In this document: positions 1-8,927 of the stretch, in pieces | Layout of the letters: each line of letters starts with the position of its first letter | How positions within the stretch are numbered: the first letter of the stretch is position 1 | DNA from: Serinicoccus marinus DSM 15273 | Lineage (GTDB): Bacteria > Actinomycetota > Actinomycetes > Actinomycetales > Dermatophilaceae | Length of the DNA stretch: 64,000 nt | Reading direction: 5' to 3' | Assembly: GCF_008386315.1 (NCBI RefSeq) | Contig: NZ_CP043808.1 | Span: 868,001 to 932,000, forward strand | Translations under genes and position numbers: made by a program | Notes under the pieces: model-generated | The model's database searches: none | Seen by the model: only the letters and a program-made list of their open reading frames with translations | Told to the model about the DNA's origin: nothing

Positions 1-302
1 TGGACGTGGAGGCGCGCCGCGTCTTCCTCCACGACCGGGAGGTGCGGCTCACCACCAAGGAGTTCGACCTGCTGCGGGTGCTGATGCGCGAAGAGGGCCG
101 CGTCGTCTCCCGCGAGGTCCTCATGCGCGAGGTGTGGGACACCTGGTTCGGGTCCACCAAGACCCTCGACATGCACGTGTCGGTGCTGCGCCGCAAGATC
201 GGCGACGACGCCCACGACCCGCGGCACATCGTCACCGTGCGTGGCGTGGGCTTCCGCTTCCAGAACGACCCGGACGGGGACGACGCCGAGGCGACGGACT
301 GA
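1..302 (+). CDS. Response regulator, C-terminal DNA-binding part (5' end outside window)
   Basis: The reading frame is open from the window edge (first full codon at base 3) and ends in TGA at 300-302. About 99 residues are visible and they match an OmpR/PhoB-type winged-helix output domain: a TTKEFDLLRVLM segment, then VVSREVLMREVW, the recognition-helix region SVLRRKIGDD and the wing IVTVRGVGFRF. The receiver domain with the phosphorylated Asp lies outside the window. The histidine kinase starts 3 nt after the stop, so the pair forms a two-component operon. The signal sensed cannot be deduced. Confidence 0.9.
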   Translation, partial: DVEARRVFLHDREVRLTTKEFDLLRVLMREEGRVVSREVLMREVWDTWFGSTKTLDMHVSVLRRKIGDDAHDPRHIVTVRGVGFRFQNDPDGDDAEATD

Positions 303-305
303 CCC

Positions 306-1370
306 GTGCGCCGGATCCTGCGCGAGCTCGCGGTGCGGATCGTGCTCGTCGTCACCGGTGGTGCCCTCCTGCTCGCGATCTTCGTCGCCTGGCTGCTCCC
401 GCAGGTGCGGGAGAGCGCCTGGCCAGGCGGGGCGGGGGCGGTGCCGGGGTGGGTGCTGCCGCTCATCATGGTGCTGTGCGGGATGCTCGTGCTGGCGGCC
501 GGGGTCCCGACCGCCCGCTCGCTCGCCGACCGCGCGGCCGAGACCACCGCCGGGCCGCTGCGTCAGCTCGCCCACCGCACCGACGAGCTGGCCTCGGGTG
601 GATTCGCCCTGGACCCGGAGGCGCGTCCGGGGCGGCTGGTCGAGCCTGAGCCCTTCCGGTCCGGGATCGCCGAGATCGACGCGGTCGCCCGCGTCGTGGA
701 CCGGCACCACAGCACCTTCGCCAGGGCCCTCGTCTTCGAGCGATCCTTCGCCGCCGACGCCTCGCACCAGCTCCGCACCCCCTTGGCCGCGCTGCTGCTG
801 CGGCTGGAGGAGATCGCCCAGTCCGACGACGCGGCGGTGGCCCGCTCCGAGGCGGAGATCGCCATCGGCCAGGTGGAGCGGCTGACCGGCGTCGTGGACG
901 ACCTGCTGCAGCGGACCCGCGCCGGTCATGCCAGCGGCGGTGCGGTCACGGCGGCCGACGCCGTCGTGGCGGGGCTCGACGAGGAGTGGACCCCCGCCTT
1001 CGAGGAGCGCGGCCGGGTGGTCGAGCTGACCTGCGAGCGCGGGGTGATCGTCGAGGCGAGCGCCTCGGTCCTGTCCCAGGTCCTCAACACCCTCGTGGAG
1101 AACGCCCTCGTCCACGGGCGCGGGGACGTGCGGGTCCACGTCTACCGCTCCGGCCCCTCGGCCATCTTCACCGTGTCCGACCAGGGGCCGGGCATACCCC
1201 GTGACCTGGCGCGCACCATCTTCGACCGCGGCATCACCACCGGCGCGGGGACCGGCCTCGGACTGGCCGTCGCCCGGGAGACCGCCGAGTCGATCGGGGG
1301 GCGGGTGGAGCTGGTCCACACCTTCCCGCCGGTCTTCGCCTGCTACCTGCCCCTGGCGACGACGCCCTGA
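306..1370 (+). CDS. Sensor histidine kinase
   Basis: 354-residue membrane kinase that should phosphorylate the response regulator encoded just upstream. Two membrane segments (about residues 10-32 and 48-68) flank a very short outside loop, so it probably senses the membrane or a partner protein. A HAMP-like linker follows, then the H-box DASHQLRTPL with phospho-acceptor His near residue 154, an N-box with NTLVENALVHG and the ATP-lid DQGPGIP / GTGLGLAVA. The GTG start at 306 is the first in frame after the regulator stop. The last 28 bases overlap the convergent gtrA-like gene. The Ile in GPGIP uses the rare ATA codon inside a GGCATACC octamer. Confidence 0.93.
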   Translation: MRRILRELAVRIVLVVTGGALLLAIFVAWLLPQVRESAWPGGAGAVPGWVLPLIMVLCGMLVLAAGVPTARSLADRAAETTAGPLRQLAHRTDELASGGFALDPEARPGRLVEPEPFRSGIAEIDAVARVVDRHHSTFARALVFERSFAADASHQLRTPLAALLLRLEEIAQSDDAAVARSEAEIAIGQVERLTGVVDDLLQRTRAGHASGGAVTAADAVVAGLDEEWTPAFEERGRVVELTCERGVIVEASASVLSQVLNTLVENALVHGRGDVRVHVYRSGPSAIFTVSDQGPGIPRDLARTIFDRGITTGAGTGLGLAVARETAESIGGRVELVHTFPPVFACYLPLATTP

Positions 1371-1861
1371 CCCTTGCCCTCCAGGTCCAGCTCGCCACGG
1401 AAGACGAAGGTGCGGTAGGCCCAGAACCGGAACAGCGTGCCGAGCACGAGCCCCACGCCGTTGCCCGACACGTTGTCGGCCAGCTGGCTGTCCAGCCCGA
1501 GGATGTAGCGGGAGAACCCCAGGCACGCCAGCGCGATGAGCAGCCCGAGCGCGTTGAAGACCACGAAGAGCGCGAACTCGTGGGCCACCGGCTCGCTGCG
1601 GCGGTGCCGGAAGGTCCACAGCCGGTTGCCGACCCAGGAGAAGACCGTCGCCACGCTCGTCGCGACCACCTTGCCCCACAGCGGCGACCCCGCCATCGGG
1701 CCCTCCGCGACCCCGGGCACCCCGAAGATGAGGACGTTGTAGAGCGCCGTGTCCAGGACGAAGGCGAGCGCGCCCACCGTCCCGAACTTGGCCAGCTCGG
1801 CGACCAGGACGCGGTAGGCCGCGCGGGCGCGGGCGAGCAGCCCGGGGGTAGAGGGGGTCAC
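1343..1861 (-). CDS. GtrA family membrane protein
   Basis: 172 residues with four predicted membrane helices: an N-terminal soluble stretch, then FGTVGALAFVLDTALYNVL, a second helix around KVVATSVATVFSWVGNRLW with the family's N-R-x-W-T-F signature, and two more helices towards the C-terminus. GtrA-like proteins are thought to move lipid-linked sugars across the membrane; members near purE/purK are common in actinobacteria (Rv3277 position in M. tuberculosis). The GTG at 1861 is chosen because a TACACT box lies 8 nt upstream and homology begins about 17 residues later; a longer frame to 1993 runs into purK. The gene is divergent from purK and overlaps the kinase gene at its 3' end. Confidence 0.85.
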   Translation of the reverse strand: MTPSTPGLLARARAAYRVLVAELAKFGTVGALAFVLDTALYNVLIFGVPGVAEGPMAGSPLWGKVVATSVATVFSWVGNRLWTFRHRRSEPVAHEFALFVVFNALGLLIALACLGFSRYILGLDSQLADNVSGNGVGLVLGTLFRFWAYRTFVFRGELDLEGKGQGVVARGR

Positions 1862-1869
1862 GGGGCCGC

Positions 1870-1896
1870 AGTGTAGGCGCGCTCGCTGGATAGGGT
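1870..1896. promoter_or_regulatory. Divergent gtrA-like / purK promoter region
   Basis: Two outward -10-like hexamers sit in the 41-bp gap. TACACT on the minus strand (1875-1870) lies 8 nt before the gtrA-like GTG, and TAGGGT on the plus strand (1891-1896) lies 6 nt before the purK GTG. Both spacings suggest leaderless mRNAs. No clear -35 boxes are seen. Inferred from sequence only. Confidence 0.5.
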
Positions 1897-1902
1897 GGTC
1901 GC

Positions 1903-3126
1903 GTGACGTCACCCAGCCCCGTCCGCGCCGAGGGCGGCTTCCCCGTGGTGGGCATCGTCGGCGGTGGCCAGCTCGCCCGGATGTGCCAGCCACCGGCGGT
2001 CGCCCTGTCTCTCACCCTCTCCGTCCTCGCCGAGTCGCCGACGGCCAGCGCCGCGCTGGTCGTGCCGCACAGCCCGGTCGGGGAGCACACCGACCTCGCG
2101 GCGGTGCGGGAGTTCGCGCGCGGCTGCGACGTCGTGACCTTCGACCACGAGCACGTCCCGCAGGAGGTGCTGCTCGCGCTGCAGGAGGAGGGGGTGGAGC
2201 TGCACCCGAGTCCCCAGGCGCTGGTCTTCGCGCAGGACAAGCTGGCCATGCGGCGGCGACTCACCGAGCTCGGACTCCCCTGCCCCCGGTGGGCGCAGGC
2301 ACGCACCGGCGCCGACGTGGAGGACTTCGCCGCGCAGGTCGGCTGGCCGCTGGTCGCCAAGGCCCCGCGCGGCGGCTACGACGGCAAGGGGGTGCTGGTC
2401 TGCCGGTCGCTCGCCGACGTGCAGCCGTGGCTCGGCGAGGTGGGCACCGGCGGTCTCGCCGACGGCATCCTGCTGGAGGAGGCCGTGGACTTCTCCCGCG
2501 AGCTCTCGGTCATGGTCGGTCGCAGCCCCTCCGGGCAGGCGGCGACCTGGCCGGTCGTGGAGACCGTGCAGGAGGGCGGCATCAACACCGAGGTGCTCGC
2601 CCCGGCGCCCGGCCTCGACGACGAGCTCGCCGTGGCCCTCGCCGAGGGGGCGCTGCGCATCGCCGGTGAGCTCGGGGTGACCGGCGTCATGGCCGTCGAG
2701 GTCTTCGAGGTGACCGGGCGGTGGCCGGACGGGTCGGCCTACCCCACCTACCTGGTCAACGAGCTGGCGATGCGCCCGCACAACAGCGGGCACTGGAGCA
2801 TCGACGGCGCGGTGACCAGCCAGTTCGAGCAGCACCTGCGGGCGGTGCTGGACCTGCCGCTCGGCGACCCCTCGGCCCGGGCCCCGTGGACCGCCTCCGC
2901 CAACGTGCTGGGCGGCGACTATCCCGAGCTGTACGCCACCTACAAGCACCTCATGGCGCGCGACCCGGGCCTGAAGATCCACCTCTACGGCAAGGGGGTG
3001 CGACCCGGGCGCAAGCTCGGGCACGTCACGGTCTGCGGCGGCGACGGGAGCGCGTCCTCGCTGGCGGAGCTGCGCGGGCGGAGCACCCATGCCGCCGACT
3101 ACCTGCGAGGAGTGGTGACCGAGTGA
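1903..3126 (+). CDS. purK: 5-(carboxyamino)imidazole ribonucleotide synthase
   Basis: 407-residue ATP-grasp enzyme that makes N5-CAIR from AIR, bicarbonate and ATP in purine synthesis; PurE then converts N5-CAIR to CAIR. Visible family features are [12 protein letters not shown] at residues 16-27, the substrate-side FDHEHVP, the ATP-grasp stretch [17 protein letters not shown] and the late [13 protein letters not shown] metal/ATP site. Length is typical. The GTG start follows a TAGGGT box by 6 nt. The stop overlaps the purE start by 4 bp (GTGA), so the two are translationally coupled. Confidence 0.97.
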   Translation: MTSPSPVRAEGGFPVVGIVGGGQLARMCQPPAVALSLTLSVLAESPTASAALVVPHSPVGEHTDLAAVREFARGCDVVTFDHEHVPQEVLLALQEEGVELHPSPQALVFAQDKLAMRRRLTELGLPCPRWAQARTGADVEDFAAQVGWPLVAKAPRGGYDGKGVLVCRSLADVQPWLGEVGTGGLADGILLEEAVDFSRELSVMVGRSPSGQAATWPVVETVQEGGINTEVLAPAPGLDDELAVALAEGALRIAGELGVTGVMAVEVFEVTGRWPDGSAYPTYLVNELAMRPHNSGHWSIDGAVTSQFEQHLRAVLDLPLGDPSARAPWTASANVLGGDYPELYATYKHLMARDPGLKIHLYGKGVRPGRKLGHVTVCGGDGSASSLAELRGRSTHAADYLRGVVTE

Positions 3127-3671
3127 GCTCACCGGCAGAGCGGAGCACCCGGGGCGAGCAGGCCCCGGTCGTCGGCCTGGTGATGGGCAGCGACAGCGAC
3201 TGGCCGGTGATGGAGGCCGCCGCCGAGGTGCTCGAGGAGTTCGGGGTGCCCTACGAGGCCGACGTCGTCTCGGCGCACCGGATGCCGATCGAGATGATCG
3301 ACTACGGCGCAGGCGCGCAGGAGCGCGGACTGCGGGTGATCGTCGCCGGTGCCGGGGGAGCGGCGCACCTACCGGGCATGCTCGCCTCGGTGACGGTGCT
3401 GCCGGTCATCGGGGTGCCGGTGCCGCTGAAGCACCTGGACGGTATGGACTCGTTGCTCTCGATCGTGCAGATGCCGGCCGGGATCCCGGTCGCCACGGTG
3501 TCGGTCGCGGGCGCCCGCAACGCCGGCCTGCTGGCGGTCCGGATGCTGGGCGCCGGCGAGGGCGAGCAGGCGGCACGGCTCCGGGAGCGGCTGGCGGGTT
3601 TCGCCGGCGACCTGCGCGACCAGGCCCACGCCAAGGGCGAGAGGCTGCGGGAGCGCCGGACGTCACGCTGA
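3123..3671 (+). CDS. purE: N5-carboxyaminoimidazole ribonucleotide mutase
   Basis: 182-residue class I PurE that moves the carboxylate of N5-CAIR to C4 of the imidazole. Signatures are [11 protein letters not shown] near residue 20, the catalytic SAHRMP segment, and [14 protein letters not shown] with [11 protein letters not shown], which build the active site in the octamer. The GTG start at 3123 overlaps the purK stop. A short Ser/Glu-rich N-terminus precedes the core. A stem-loop follows the stop at once. Adjacent purK confirms the role. Confidence 0.97.
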   Translation: MSSPAERSTRGEQAPVVGLVMGSDSDWPVMEAAAEVLEEFGVPYEADVVSAHRMPIEMIDYGAGAQERGLRVIVAGAGGAAHLPGMLASVTVLPVIGVPVPLKHLDGMDSLLSIVQMPAGIPVATVSVAGARNAGLLAVRMLGAGEGEQAARLRERLAGFAGDLRDQAHAKGERLRERRTSR

Positions 3672-3673
3672 GA

Positions 3674-3689
3674 CCCGTCGGAGGACGGG
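3674..3689 (+). terminator. Stem-loop after purE
   Basis: Perfect 6-bp stem CCCGTC / GACGGG with a GGAG loop, starting 3 nt after the purE stop. There is no T tract, as is common for GC-rich actinobacterial terminators. It could end purKE transcription or stabilise its 3' end. Confidence 0.5.
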
Positions 3690-3712
3690 CACGTCGCGGT
3701 TGACGTCCGCGT

Positions 3713-3718
3713 TAGGCT
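3713..3718 (+). promoter_or_regulatory. -10-like box of acyl-CoA dehydrogenase gene
   Basis: TAGGCT lies 7 nt before the ATG at 3726, which fits transcription starting at or beside the start codon. A TTGACG at 3700-3705 is too close (7-nt spacer) to serve as its -35. Confidence 0.45.
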
Positions 3719-3725
3719 GCGCTCC

Positions 3726-4886
3726 ATGAGCGAGTTCGACCTGTTCCGGATCAGTGAGGACCACGAGGCGCTGCGCGAGGCGGTTCGCGAGATCGCGGAG
3801 GAGCAGATCGCCCCCCACGCGGCAGCGGTGGACGAGGAGAGCCGGTTCCCGGACGAGGCGCTCAAGGCCCTCACGGCCACCGACTTCCACGCCCCGCACA
3901 TCGCGGAGGACTACGACGGCGCCGGCGCCGATGCGCTGGCGACCTGCATCGTCATCGAGGAGGTGGCGCGGGCCTGCGCGAGCAGCTCACTGATCCCCGC
4001 GGTCAACAAGCTCGGCACCATGCCGTTGATCCTGGCGGCCTCCGAGGAGGTCAAGGCCCGCTACCTGCCGCCGGTGGCGCGGGGCGAGGCGATGTTCTCC
4101 TACGGCCTGTCCGAGGCGGGCGCCGGCTCGGACACGGCGGGCATGACGTGCAAGGCGCTGGAGCAGCCGGACGGCAGCTTCGTGCTCAACGGCCAGAAGT
4201 CGTGGATCACCAACGCCGGGGTGAGCGAGTTCTACACCGTCATGGCCGTCACGGACCCCGACGGGCCGCGCGGCCGCAACGTCACGGCCTTCGTCGTGGA
4301 GAAGGACGACGAGGGCTTCACCTTCGGTGCGCCGGAGAAGAAGCTCGGGATCAAGGGCAGCCCCACGCGTGAGCTGCACTTCGACGACTGCCGGATCCCC
4401 GGTGACCGGATGGTCGGCGGGCTCGGCGAGGGCCTCAAGATCGCGCTGCGCACGCTCGACCACACGCGGGTCACCATCGGTGCCCAGGCGGTGGGGATCG
4501 CCCAGGGCGCGCTGGACCTGGCCCTGGGATACGTCCAGGAGCGCCAGCAGTTCGGCAGGGCCGTCGCCGACTTCCAGGGCGTGCAGTTCATGCTCGCCGA
4601 CATGGGGATGAAGCTGGAGGCGGCGCGGCAGCTGGTCTACGTCGCGGCGTCGAAGTCCGAGCGGGGCGACGACGACCTGCCCTTCTTCGGTGCCGCCGCC
4701 AAGTGCTACGCCTCGGACGTCGCGATGGAGATCACCACCGACGCGGTGCAGCTGCTCGGCGGCTACGGCTACACCAAGGACTTCCCGGCGGAGCGCATGA
4801 TGCGCGACGCCAAGATCACCCAGATCTACGAGGGCACCAACCAGGTCCAGCGCGTGGTGATGGCGCGCCAGCTGCTCAAGGGCTGA
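3726..4886 (+). CDS. Acyl-CoA dehydrogenase (FadE25-like)
   Basis: 386-residue FAD enzyme that introduces a trans-2 double bond into acyl-CoA and passes electrons to electron-transfer flavoprotein. The three-part fold is visible: helical N-terminus (1-120), beta domain with YGLSEAGAGSDTAG and FVLNGQKSWITNA for FAD/substrate binding, and C-terminal helices with AVQLLGGYGYTKDFPAERM and the end motif IYEGTNQVQR whose Glu (about 369) is the expected catalytic base. Position after purE matches fadE25 in mycobacteria, whose substrate range is uncertain; short- or branched-chain substrates are likely. Start set by the ATG 7 nt after TAGGCT. Confidence 0.95.
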   Translation: MSEFDLFRISEDHEALREAVREIAEEQIAPHAAAVDEESRFPDEALKALTATDFHAPHIAEDYDGAGADALATCIVIEEVARACASSSLIPAVNKLGTMPLILAASEEVKARYLPPVARGEAMFSYGLSEAGAGSDTAGMTCKALEQPDGSFVLNGQKSWITNAGVSEFYTVMAVTDPDGPRGRNVTAFVVEKDDEGFTFGAPEKKLGIKGSPTRELHFDDCRIPGDRMVGGLGEGLKIALRTLDHTRVTIGAQAVGIAQGALDLALGYVQERQQFGRAVADFQGVQFMLADMGMKLEAARQLVYVAASKSERGDDDLPFFGAAAKCYASDVAMEITTDAVQLLGGYGYTKDFPAERMMRDAKITQIYEGTNQVQRVVMARQLLKG

Positions 4887-4908
4887 CGCCGGAGGGGACG
4901 GCGCCGCG

Positions 4909-6552
4909 CTAGCGGTCGTCGTCCCCGCCCGCCTCGTCGTCGCCGGAGCCGCCGCCGTCGGTGCGAGGCGTGCTCTGCACCTCCACGGCCTGACGCAGCG
5001 CGACGACCGGCCCGTCCTGGCCACGGACGACGGTCAGCGTCTCCTCCTGCTCGATGACGGACACGTCGTAGGTGTAGGTCACCAGGCCGGTCACGGTGGC
5101 GCTCCCGTCAGCCTGCTCCTGGGCGGAGAGGTCACCGGCCGAGATCGACTGGAGCCCCACCTCGATGTCGGAGGCGATGTAGGCCTCGGGCAGGGTCAGC
5201 TGCCGCGCCGCGTCCAGCCCCTCGTCGGCGAGCGTGGTGTAAAACCGCTGCGCCAGGTCCCGCGCTTCGTCGGCGGCGACCGGCTCGCTGTCGGTCCCTG
5301 ACGCCGACGCCGATGAGGTGGGGTCGGCGGTGCCGGTGCCACCCTCCGAGCCGGTCGCGATGGTCCACACCAGCCAGCCGAGCAGCAGGGCCAGCGGCAC
5401 GATGAGCAGCCAGCTCAACCACACCCCGCGCCGTGGGCCGGGACGGCGACCCGAGGGTGCCGTGCGCCGCACCTCGTCGTGCTGACCTGCCGCGGCGGGT
5501 GCCGCCCGTGACGCCGCCGGCCGCGCTGCCTGCGCCGTCGGTGTCGGTGCCGGCGTGGGCTGGGCGAAGGTCCGGGTGGGGTCGGCCCGGGGCACCCGCT
5601 CGGTATGCATGCCTGCACCGGCGCCCGCTGCCGCGGCACCCGCTGCCGCTGCTCCCGCGGCGCCCGCTGCGCCGCCCCGGCCACCGCGGACCAGCTGCTC
5701 CAGCTCACGCGCCGCCCGCTGCGCGTCCCACCGGGTCGCCGGGTCCGGGTCGAGCATCCCGGCGAGCGCGGGCGTCAGCTCGCCCGCGTGCTGCGGGGGC
5801 CGCGGGTCGTCCCGGGCGATGGTGTGCAGCTGGGCGACGGCGTTGGCGCGCTCCTCGAACGGGCGGCGCCCCTCGACTGCGGCATACAGGGTGGCGCCCA
5901 GCGCCCACACGTCCGAGGCGGTGCTGGGCTCCTCGCCCCGCGCCAGCTCGGGGGAGAAGTAGGCGGCCGTGCCGGAGACGAAACCGGTCAGGGTCAGCTG
6001 CGGGTCCTCGTCGGCCCGGGCGATGCCGAAGTCGGTGAGCTTGGCGTCGTGCCCGGCACCCCCGGTGAGCAGCACGTTGGCCGGCTTGACGTCCCGGTGC
6101 AGGATGCCCGCCTGGTGGGCCGCGGCGAGCGCGGTGGCCATCTGCGCGCCGATCGCCGCGACCTGGGCCGGGGGCAGCCGCTGCCCGTCGGCGATCAGCT
6201 CGGCCAGCGAGGGACCCTCGACGAACTCCATGACGATCCAGGGCGACCCGTCGTGCTCGAAGGCGTCGTAGACGCGCACGACGTGCTGGTGCGCGAGCGT
6301 GGCGCTGGTCCGCGCCTCGCGGAAACCGCGGCTGAGCAGCAGCTCGGTGTCGGCCTCGCCGGCGACCTGCTTGAGCGCGACCTGCCGGCCGAGGTTCTCG
6401 TCGGTCGCCAACCACACCTGGCCGCCGCCGCCCCTGCCGAGCGTGCGGACGATGCGGTAGCGGCCCGCGACCAGGGTGGGGTCCTGGTCGGCGGGGGCCG
6501 GTGCCGTCGTCTCGGCGTCGTGGTCGCCGTGGTCGTCGCGGGGATCCGCCAT
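4909..6552 (-). CDS. Membrane Ser/Thr protein kinase (PknB-type catalytic domain)
   Basis: 547 residues. An acidic N-terminus leads into a Hanks-type kinase domain (about 28-290): Gly-rich loop LGRGGGGQVW, Lys in VALKQV, catalytic loop HRDVKPANVLL, Mg-binding DFGIARADED and P+1 loop SGTAAYFSPELARG. An Ala/Gly/Pro-rich juxtamembrane stretch follows, one membrane helix (WLSWLLIVPLALLLGWLVW, about 380-400) and an outside domain of about 130 residues. No PASTA repeats are seen, so it is not a PknB orthologue in the strict sense; the outside domain resembles a small secreted-type fold of unknown ligand. Its start is preceded by GGAGGC and, further up, TACCCT on the minus strand. Confidence 0.92.
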   Translation of the reverse strand: MADPRDDHGDHDAETTAPAPADQDPTLVAGRYRIVRTLGRGGGGQVWLATDENLGRQVALKQVAGEADTELLLSRGFREARTSATLAHQHVVRVYDAFEHDGSPWIVMEFVEGPSLAELIADGQRLPPAQVAAIGAQMATALAAAHQAGILHRDVKPANVLLTGGAGHDAKLTDFGIARADEDPQLTLTGFVSGTAAYFSPELARGEEPSTASDVWALGATLYAAVEGRRPFEERANAVAQLHTIARDDPRPPQHAGELTPALAGMLDPDPATRWDAQRAARELEQLVRGGRGGAAGAAGAAAAGAAAAGAGAGMHTERVPRADPTRTFAQPTPAPTPTAQAARPAASRAAPAAAGQHDEVRRTAPSGRRPGPRRGVWLSWLLIVPLALLLGWLVWTIATGSEGGTGTADPTSSASASGTDSEPVAADEARDLAQRFYTTLADEGLDAARQLTLPEAYIASDIEVGLQSISAGDLSAQEQADGSATVTGLVTYTYDVSVIEQEETLTVVRGQDGPVVALRQAVEVQSTPRTDGGGSGDDEAGGDDDR

Positions 6553-6590
6553 GGTCGCCTCCGATCAGCGCAAGGGTAGCCCGAGGCCGC

Positions 6591-7829
6591 TCAGGGGTCG
6601 ACGGTGATGCTCTGATCCTGGCGCAGGGCGGTGAAGAGCTGCGCGGCGCCCTGCTCGTCCCAGAGGACGGCGCTGCCCACCTCGGTCTGGTAGTTGGGGT
6701 CGGCGACCGGGACGGTCACCGAGTTGCCCTCGCCGGCCGCGACCTGGCGCATCGCCGCAGCCATCCGGCCCGCCTCGAGCATCGAGGTGTCGTCGCCGAG
6801 GCTCAGGGCGGACCCGGTGGCGGTGCCCACCTCGTGCAGCCGCCACGGGACGAGCACGGTGCTCGGCGTGATCATCTTGTCCACGAGGGCGGAGAGGAAC
6901 TCGCGCTGCCGCTCGACCCGGCCGATGTCGCCGCGCGGGTCGCTGTAGCGCATCCGGACGTAGCCCAGCGCCTGCTCACCGGCCAGCTCCTGGCACCCGG
7001 CGGGGAGGTCGATGTGCGCCTTCTCGTCCGCGACCGGCTCGTCGAGGCACATCTCGACCCCGCCGACGCCGTCGACGACGCTGACGAAGCCGCCGAAGCC
7101 GATCTCCATGTAGCCGTCGACCGGCAGCCCGGTGCTGCGCTCGACGGTGTCGACGAGCTGCTCGGGCCCGCCGTTCGAGTGCGCGGCGTTGAGCTTGTTC
7201 CAGCCGCTGTCCCGGATCTCGACGTAGCTGTCGCGGGGCAGGCTCACCAGGGTCGGCTCCCCGAGGGCCGGCACGTGCAGCAGCATCACCGTGTCGGCCC
7301 GGTGGCCCTCGGTGAAGCCGGTGCCGAACTCGCCCCGCTGCTCCTCGGTCAGCTGCTCCCGGCTGTCGGTGCCCACCAGCAGGTAGTTGGCGCCTTCTGC
7401 GGCGGCCGGACGGTCGGAGACGTCGGGGGTGGCGTCGATCCGGTTGACGCTGCCCCACACCGTCGCGACCACGACCGCCATGACGACGACGTAGGCGACG
7501 ACGGCGAGCACGAGCAGCGCCATGGCGCGCCGGAACCCGTAGCGGGGCCTACGGCGGCGCGGCGGGCGTCCGGCCGGGCGGCGGGGAGCGGCATACCGGT
7601 CGTCGCCACGGTCCCAGCCCCGGTCGTCGTCGCGGTCCCAGCCCCGGTCGTCGTGCCGGGCCTCGCCGCGGTCCCACCCGTCCTCGGCGTAGCGGTCGTC
7701 GTGGTCCCGGGGCTCGCGTGGCGCTGAGGCCCGCGGGATGCGCTCCGTCGGATCGGGGTCGCGGCGCTGCCCGCTGCGCGGCGTCCGCGGCATCGGACGG
7801 GTCCAGTCGTCCTCGGGGTGGTGGGGCAC
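6591..7829 (-). CDS. LytR-CpsA-Psr (LCP) family glycopolymer transferase
   Basis: 412 residues (420 if the GTG at 7853 is used). LCP enzymes attach teichoic acid-like or arabinogalactan-type polymers from a lipid carrier to peptidoglycan outside the membrane. A charged Arg/Asp-rich cytoplasmic tail of about 110 residues contains repeats of DDRGWDRGDDR type, followed by one membrane helix (MALLVLAVVAYVVVMAVVVA) and the LCP core: NYLLVGTDSREQ, RADTVMLLHV, VSLPRDSYVEI and KLNAAHSNGGPEQLV carry the conserved Asp/Arg residues that bind pyrophosphate. The GTG at 7829 is preferred because TAGTCT sits 8 nt before it. A downstream ATG at 7793 is also possible. Confidence 0.9.
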   Translation of the reverse strand: MPHHPEDDWTRPMPRTPRSGQRRDPDPTERIPRASAPREPRDHDDRYAEDGWDRGEARHDDRGWDRDDDRGWDRGDDRYAAPRRPAGRPPRRRRPRYGFRRAMALLVLAVVAYVVVMAVVVATVWGSVNRIDATPDVSDRPAAAEGANYLLVGTDSREQLTEEQRGEFGTGFTEGHRADTVMLLHVPALGEPTLVSLPRDSYVEIRDSGWNKLNAAHSNGGPEQLVDTVERSTGLPVDGYMEIGFGGFVSVVDGVGGVEMCLDEPVADEKAHIDLPAGCQELAGEQALGYVRMRYSDPRGDIGRVERQREFLSALVDKMITPSTVLVPWRLHEVGTATGSALSLGDDTSMLEAGRMAAAMRQVAAGEGNSVTVPVADPNYQTEVGSAVLWDEQGAAQLFTALRQDQSITVDP

Positions 7830-7903
7830 GAGAGGCAAGACTACGGGGTCCACCTTGCCGCGCCTTGGGAGCGGCGCGCCACGAGCCGTGCCCTCCTGCG
7901 GGG

Positions 7904-7909
7904 TAGCCT
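7904..7909 (+). promoter_or_regulatory. -10-like box of glycosyltransferase gene
   Basis: TAGCCT, 6 nt before the GTG at 7916; the layout implies a leaderless transcript. It stands back to back with the LCP gene's own TAGTCT (7843-7838, minus). Confidence 0.45.
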
Positions 7910-7915
7910 CGCCGC

Positions 7916-8899
7916 GTGAGCTCTGCCGACTCCCGTGACCAGCGGCACCACCCGCCCGTCTCGGTCATCATGACCGTCCTCGACGAGGAGACCCACCTGC
8001 CCGAGGCCGTGCGCTCGGTGCTGTCCCAGGACTACCCGGGGGAGATGGAGGTCGTCGTCGCGGTCGGGCCCAGCCGTGACCGGACCCGGGAGGTCGCCGA
8101 CGCCCTCGCCGCGGCCGACCCGCGCGTGGTCGTCGTCGACAACCCCTCCGGGCGCACCCCGGACGGGCTCAACGCGGCCGTGGCGACGTCGCGGCACGAC
8201 GTCGTCGTGCGCATGGACGGCCACGGGGAGCTGAGCGAGGGCTACGTGCGGCGCGCGGTCGCGCTGCTGGAGCGGACCGGCGCCGCCAACGTCGGCGGCA
8301 TCATGCTCGCCCAGGGTTCCGGGCCGGTGCAGGAGGCCGTGGCCCTCGCGATGCGCTCGCCGCTGGGCATGGGCAGCGAGCGCTTCCACACCGGGGGCGC
8401 GGAGGGCCCGGCCGACACGGTCTTCCTCGGCGTCTTCCGGCGGGAGTGGCTGGACCGGGTCGGGGGCTACGACCCGACCTACACCCGTGCCCAGGACTGG
8501 GAGCTCAACCACCGGATCCGGGCGGCCGGCGGCACCATCTGGTTCACCCCCGAGCTCACCGTGACCTACCGGCCCCGCTCCACCTTCCGCGACCTGGCCC
8601 GCCAGTTCTACACCAGCGGCCAGTGGCGCCGGCAGGTCGTGCGCCAGCACCCCGACTCGGTCAACGCCCGCTACCTCGCGCCGCCGGTCGCGCTCTGCGC
8701 GGTGGCCGCAGGGGCCGTCGGAGGTGTCGTCTGGCGCCCGCTGTGGCTGCTGCCGATGGGGTATGCCGCGGCCGTCACCGTCGGGGGAGCCTGGGTCGCC
8801 CGGGGCAAGGAGCCCGGCGTGGTGGCGCGCATGCCCGGGGTGCTCGCGACCATGCACCTCACCTGGGGAGCCGGCTTCCTGCGCGGCCCCCGCCGCTGA
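7916..8899 (+). CDS. Glycosyltransferase family 2 protein
   Basis: 327 residues. The N-terminal GT-A domain starts with VSVIMTVLDEETHLPEAV and reads VVVAVGPSRDRT, then VVRMDGHGEL as the probable metal/nucleotide-sugar site and a GYDPTYTRAQDWELNHR acceptor/catalytic region (ED-type motif). Two C-terminal membrane helices (about 245-300) anchor it at the inner face of the membrane. Domain order resembles ExoA-like exopolysaccharide transferases. With the divergent LCP gene it suggests synthesis or attachment of a cell-wall polymer; the sugar is unknown. Confidence 0.9.
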   Translation: MSSADSRDQRHHPPVSVIMTVLDEETHLPEAVRSVLSQDYPGEMEVVVAVGPSRDRTREVADALAAADPRVVVVDNPSGRTPDGLNAAVATSRHDVVVRMDGHGELSEGYVRRAVALLERTGAANVGGIMLAQGSGPVQEAVALAMRSPLGMGSERFHTGGAEGPADTVFLGVFRREWLDRVGGYDPTYTRAQDWELNHRIRAAGGTIWFTPELTVTYRPRSTFRDLARQFYTSGQWRRQVVRQHPDSVNARYLAPPVALCAVAAGAVGGVVWRPLWLLPMGYAAAVTVGGAWVARGKEPGVVARMPGVLATMHLTWGAGFLRGPRR

Positions 8900-8927
8900 G
8901 CCGTCGCGCCGCTGAGCTCCTGCGCCG

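Noticed and set aside
1909..3132. 407-residue minus-strand frame opposite purK
   Set aside because: Exact shadow of purK with biased composition and no recognisable motif.
3700..3718. TTGACG/TAGGCT as a -35/-10 pair for the acyl-CoA dehydrogenase gene
   Set aside because: The spacer is only 7 nt; the TTGACG is probably chance.
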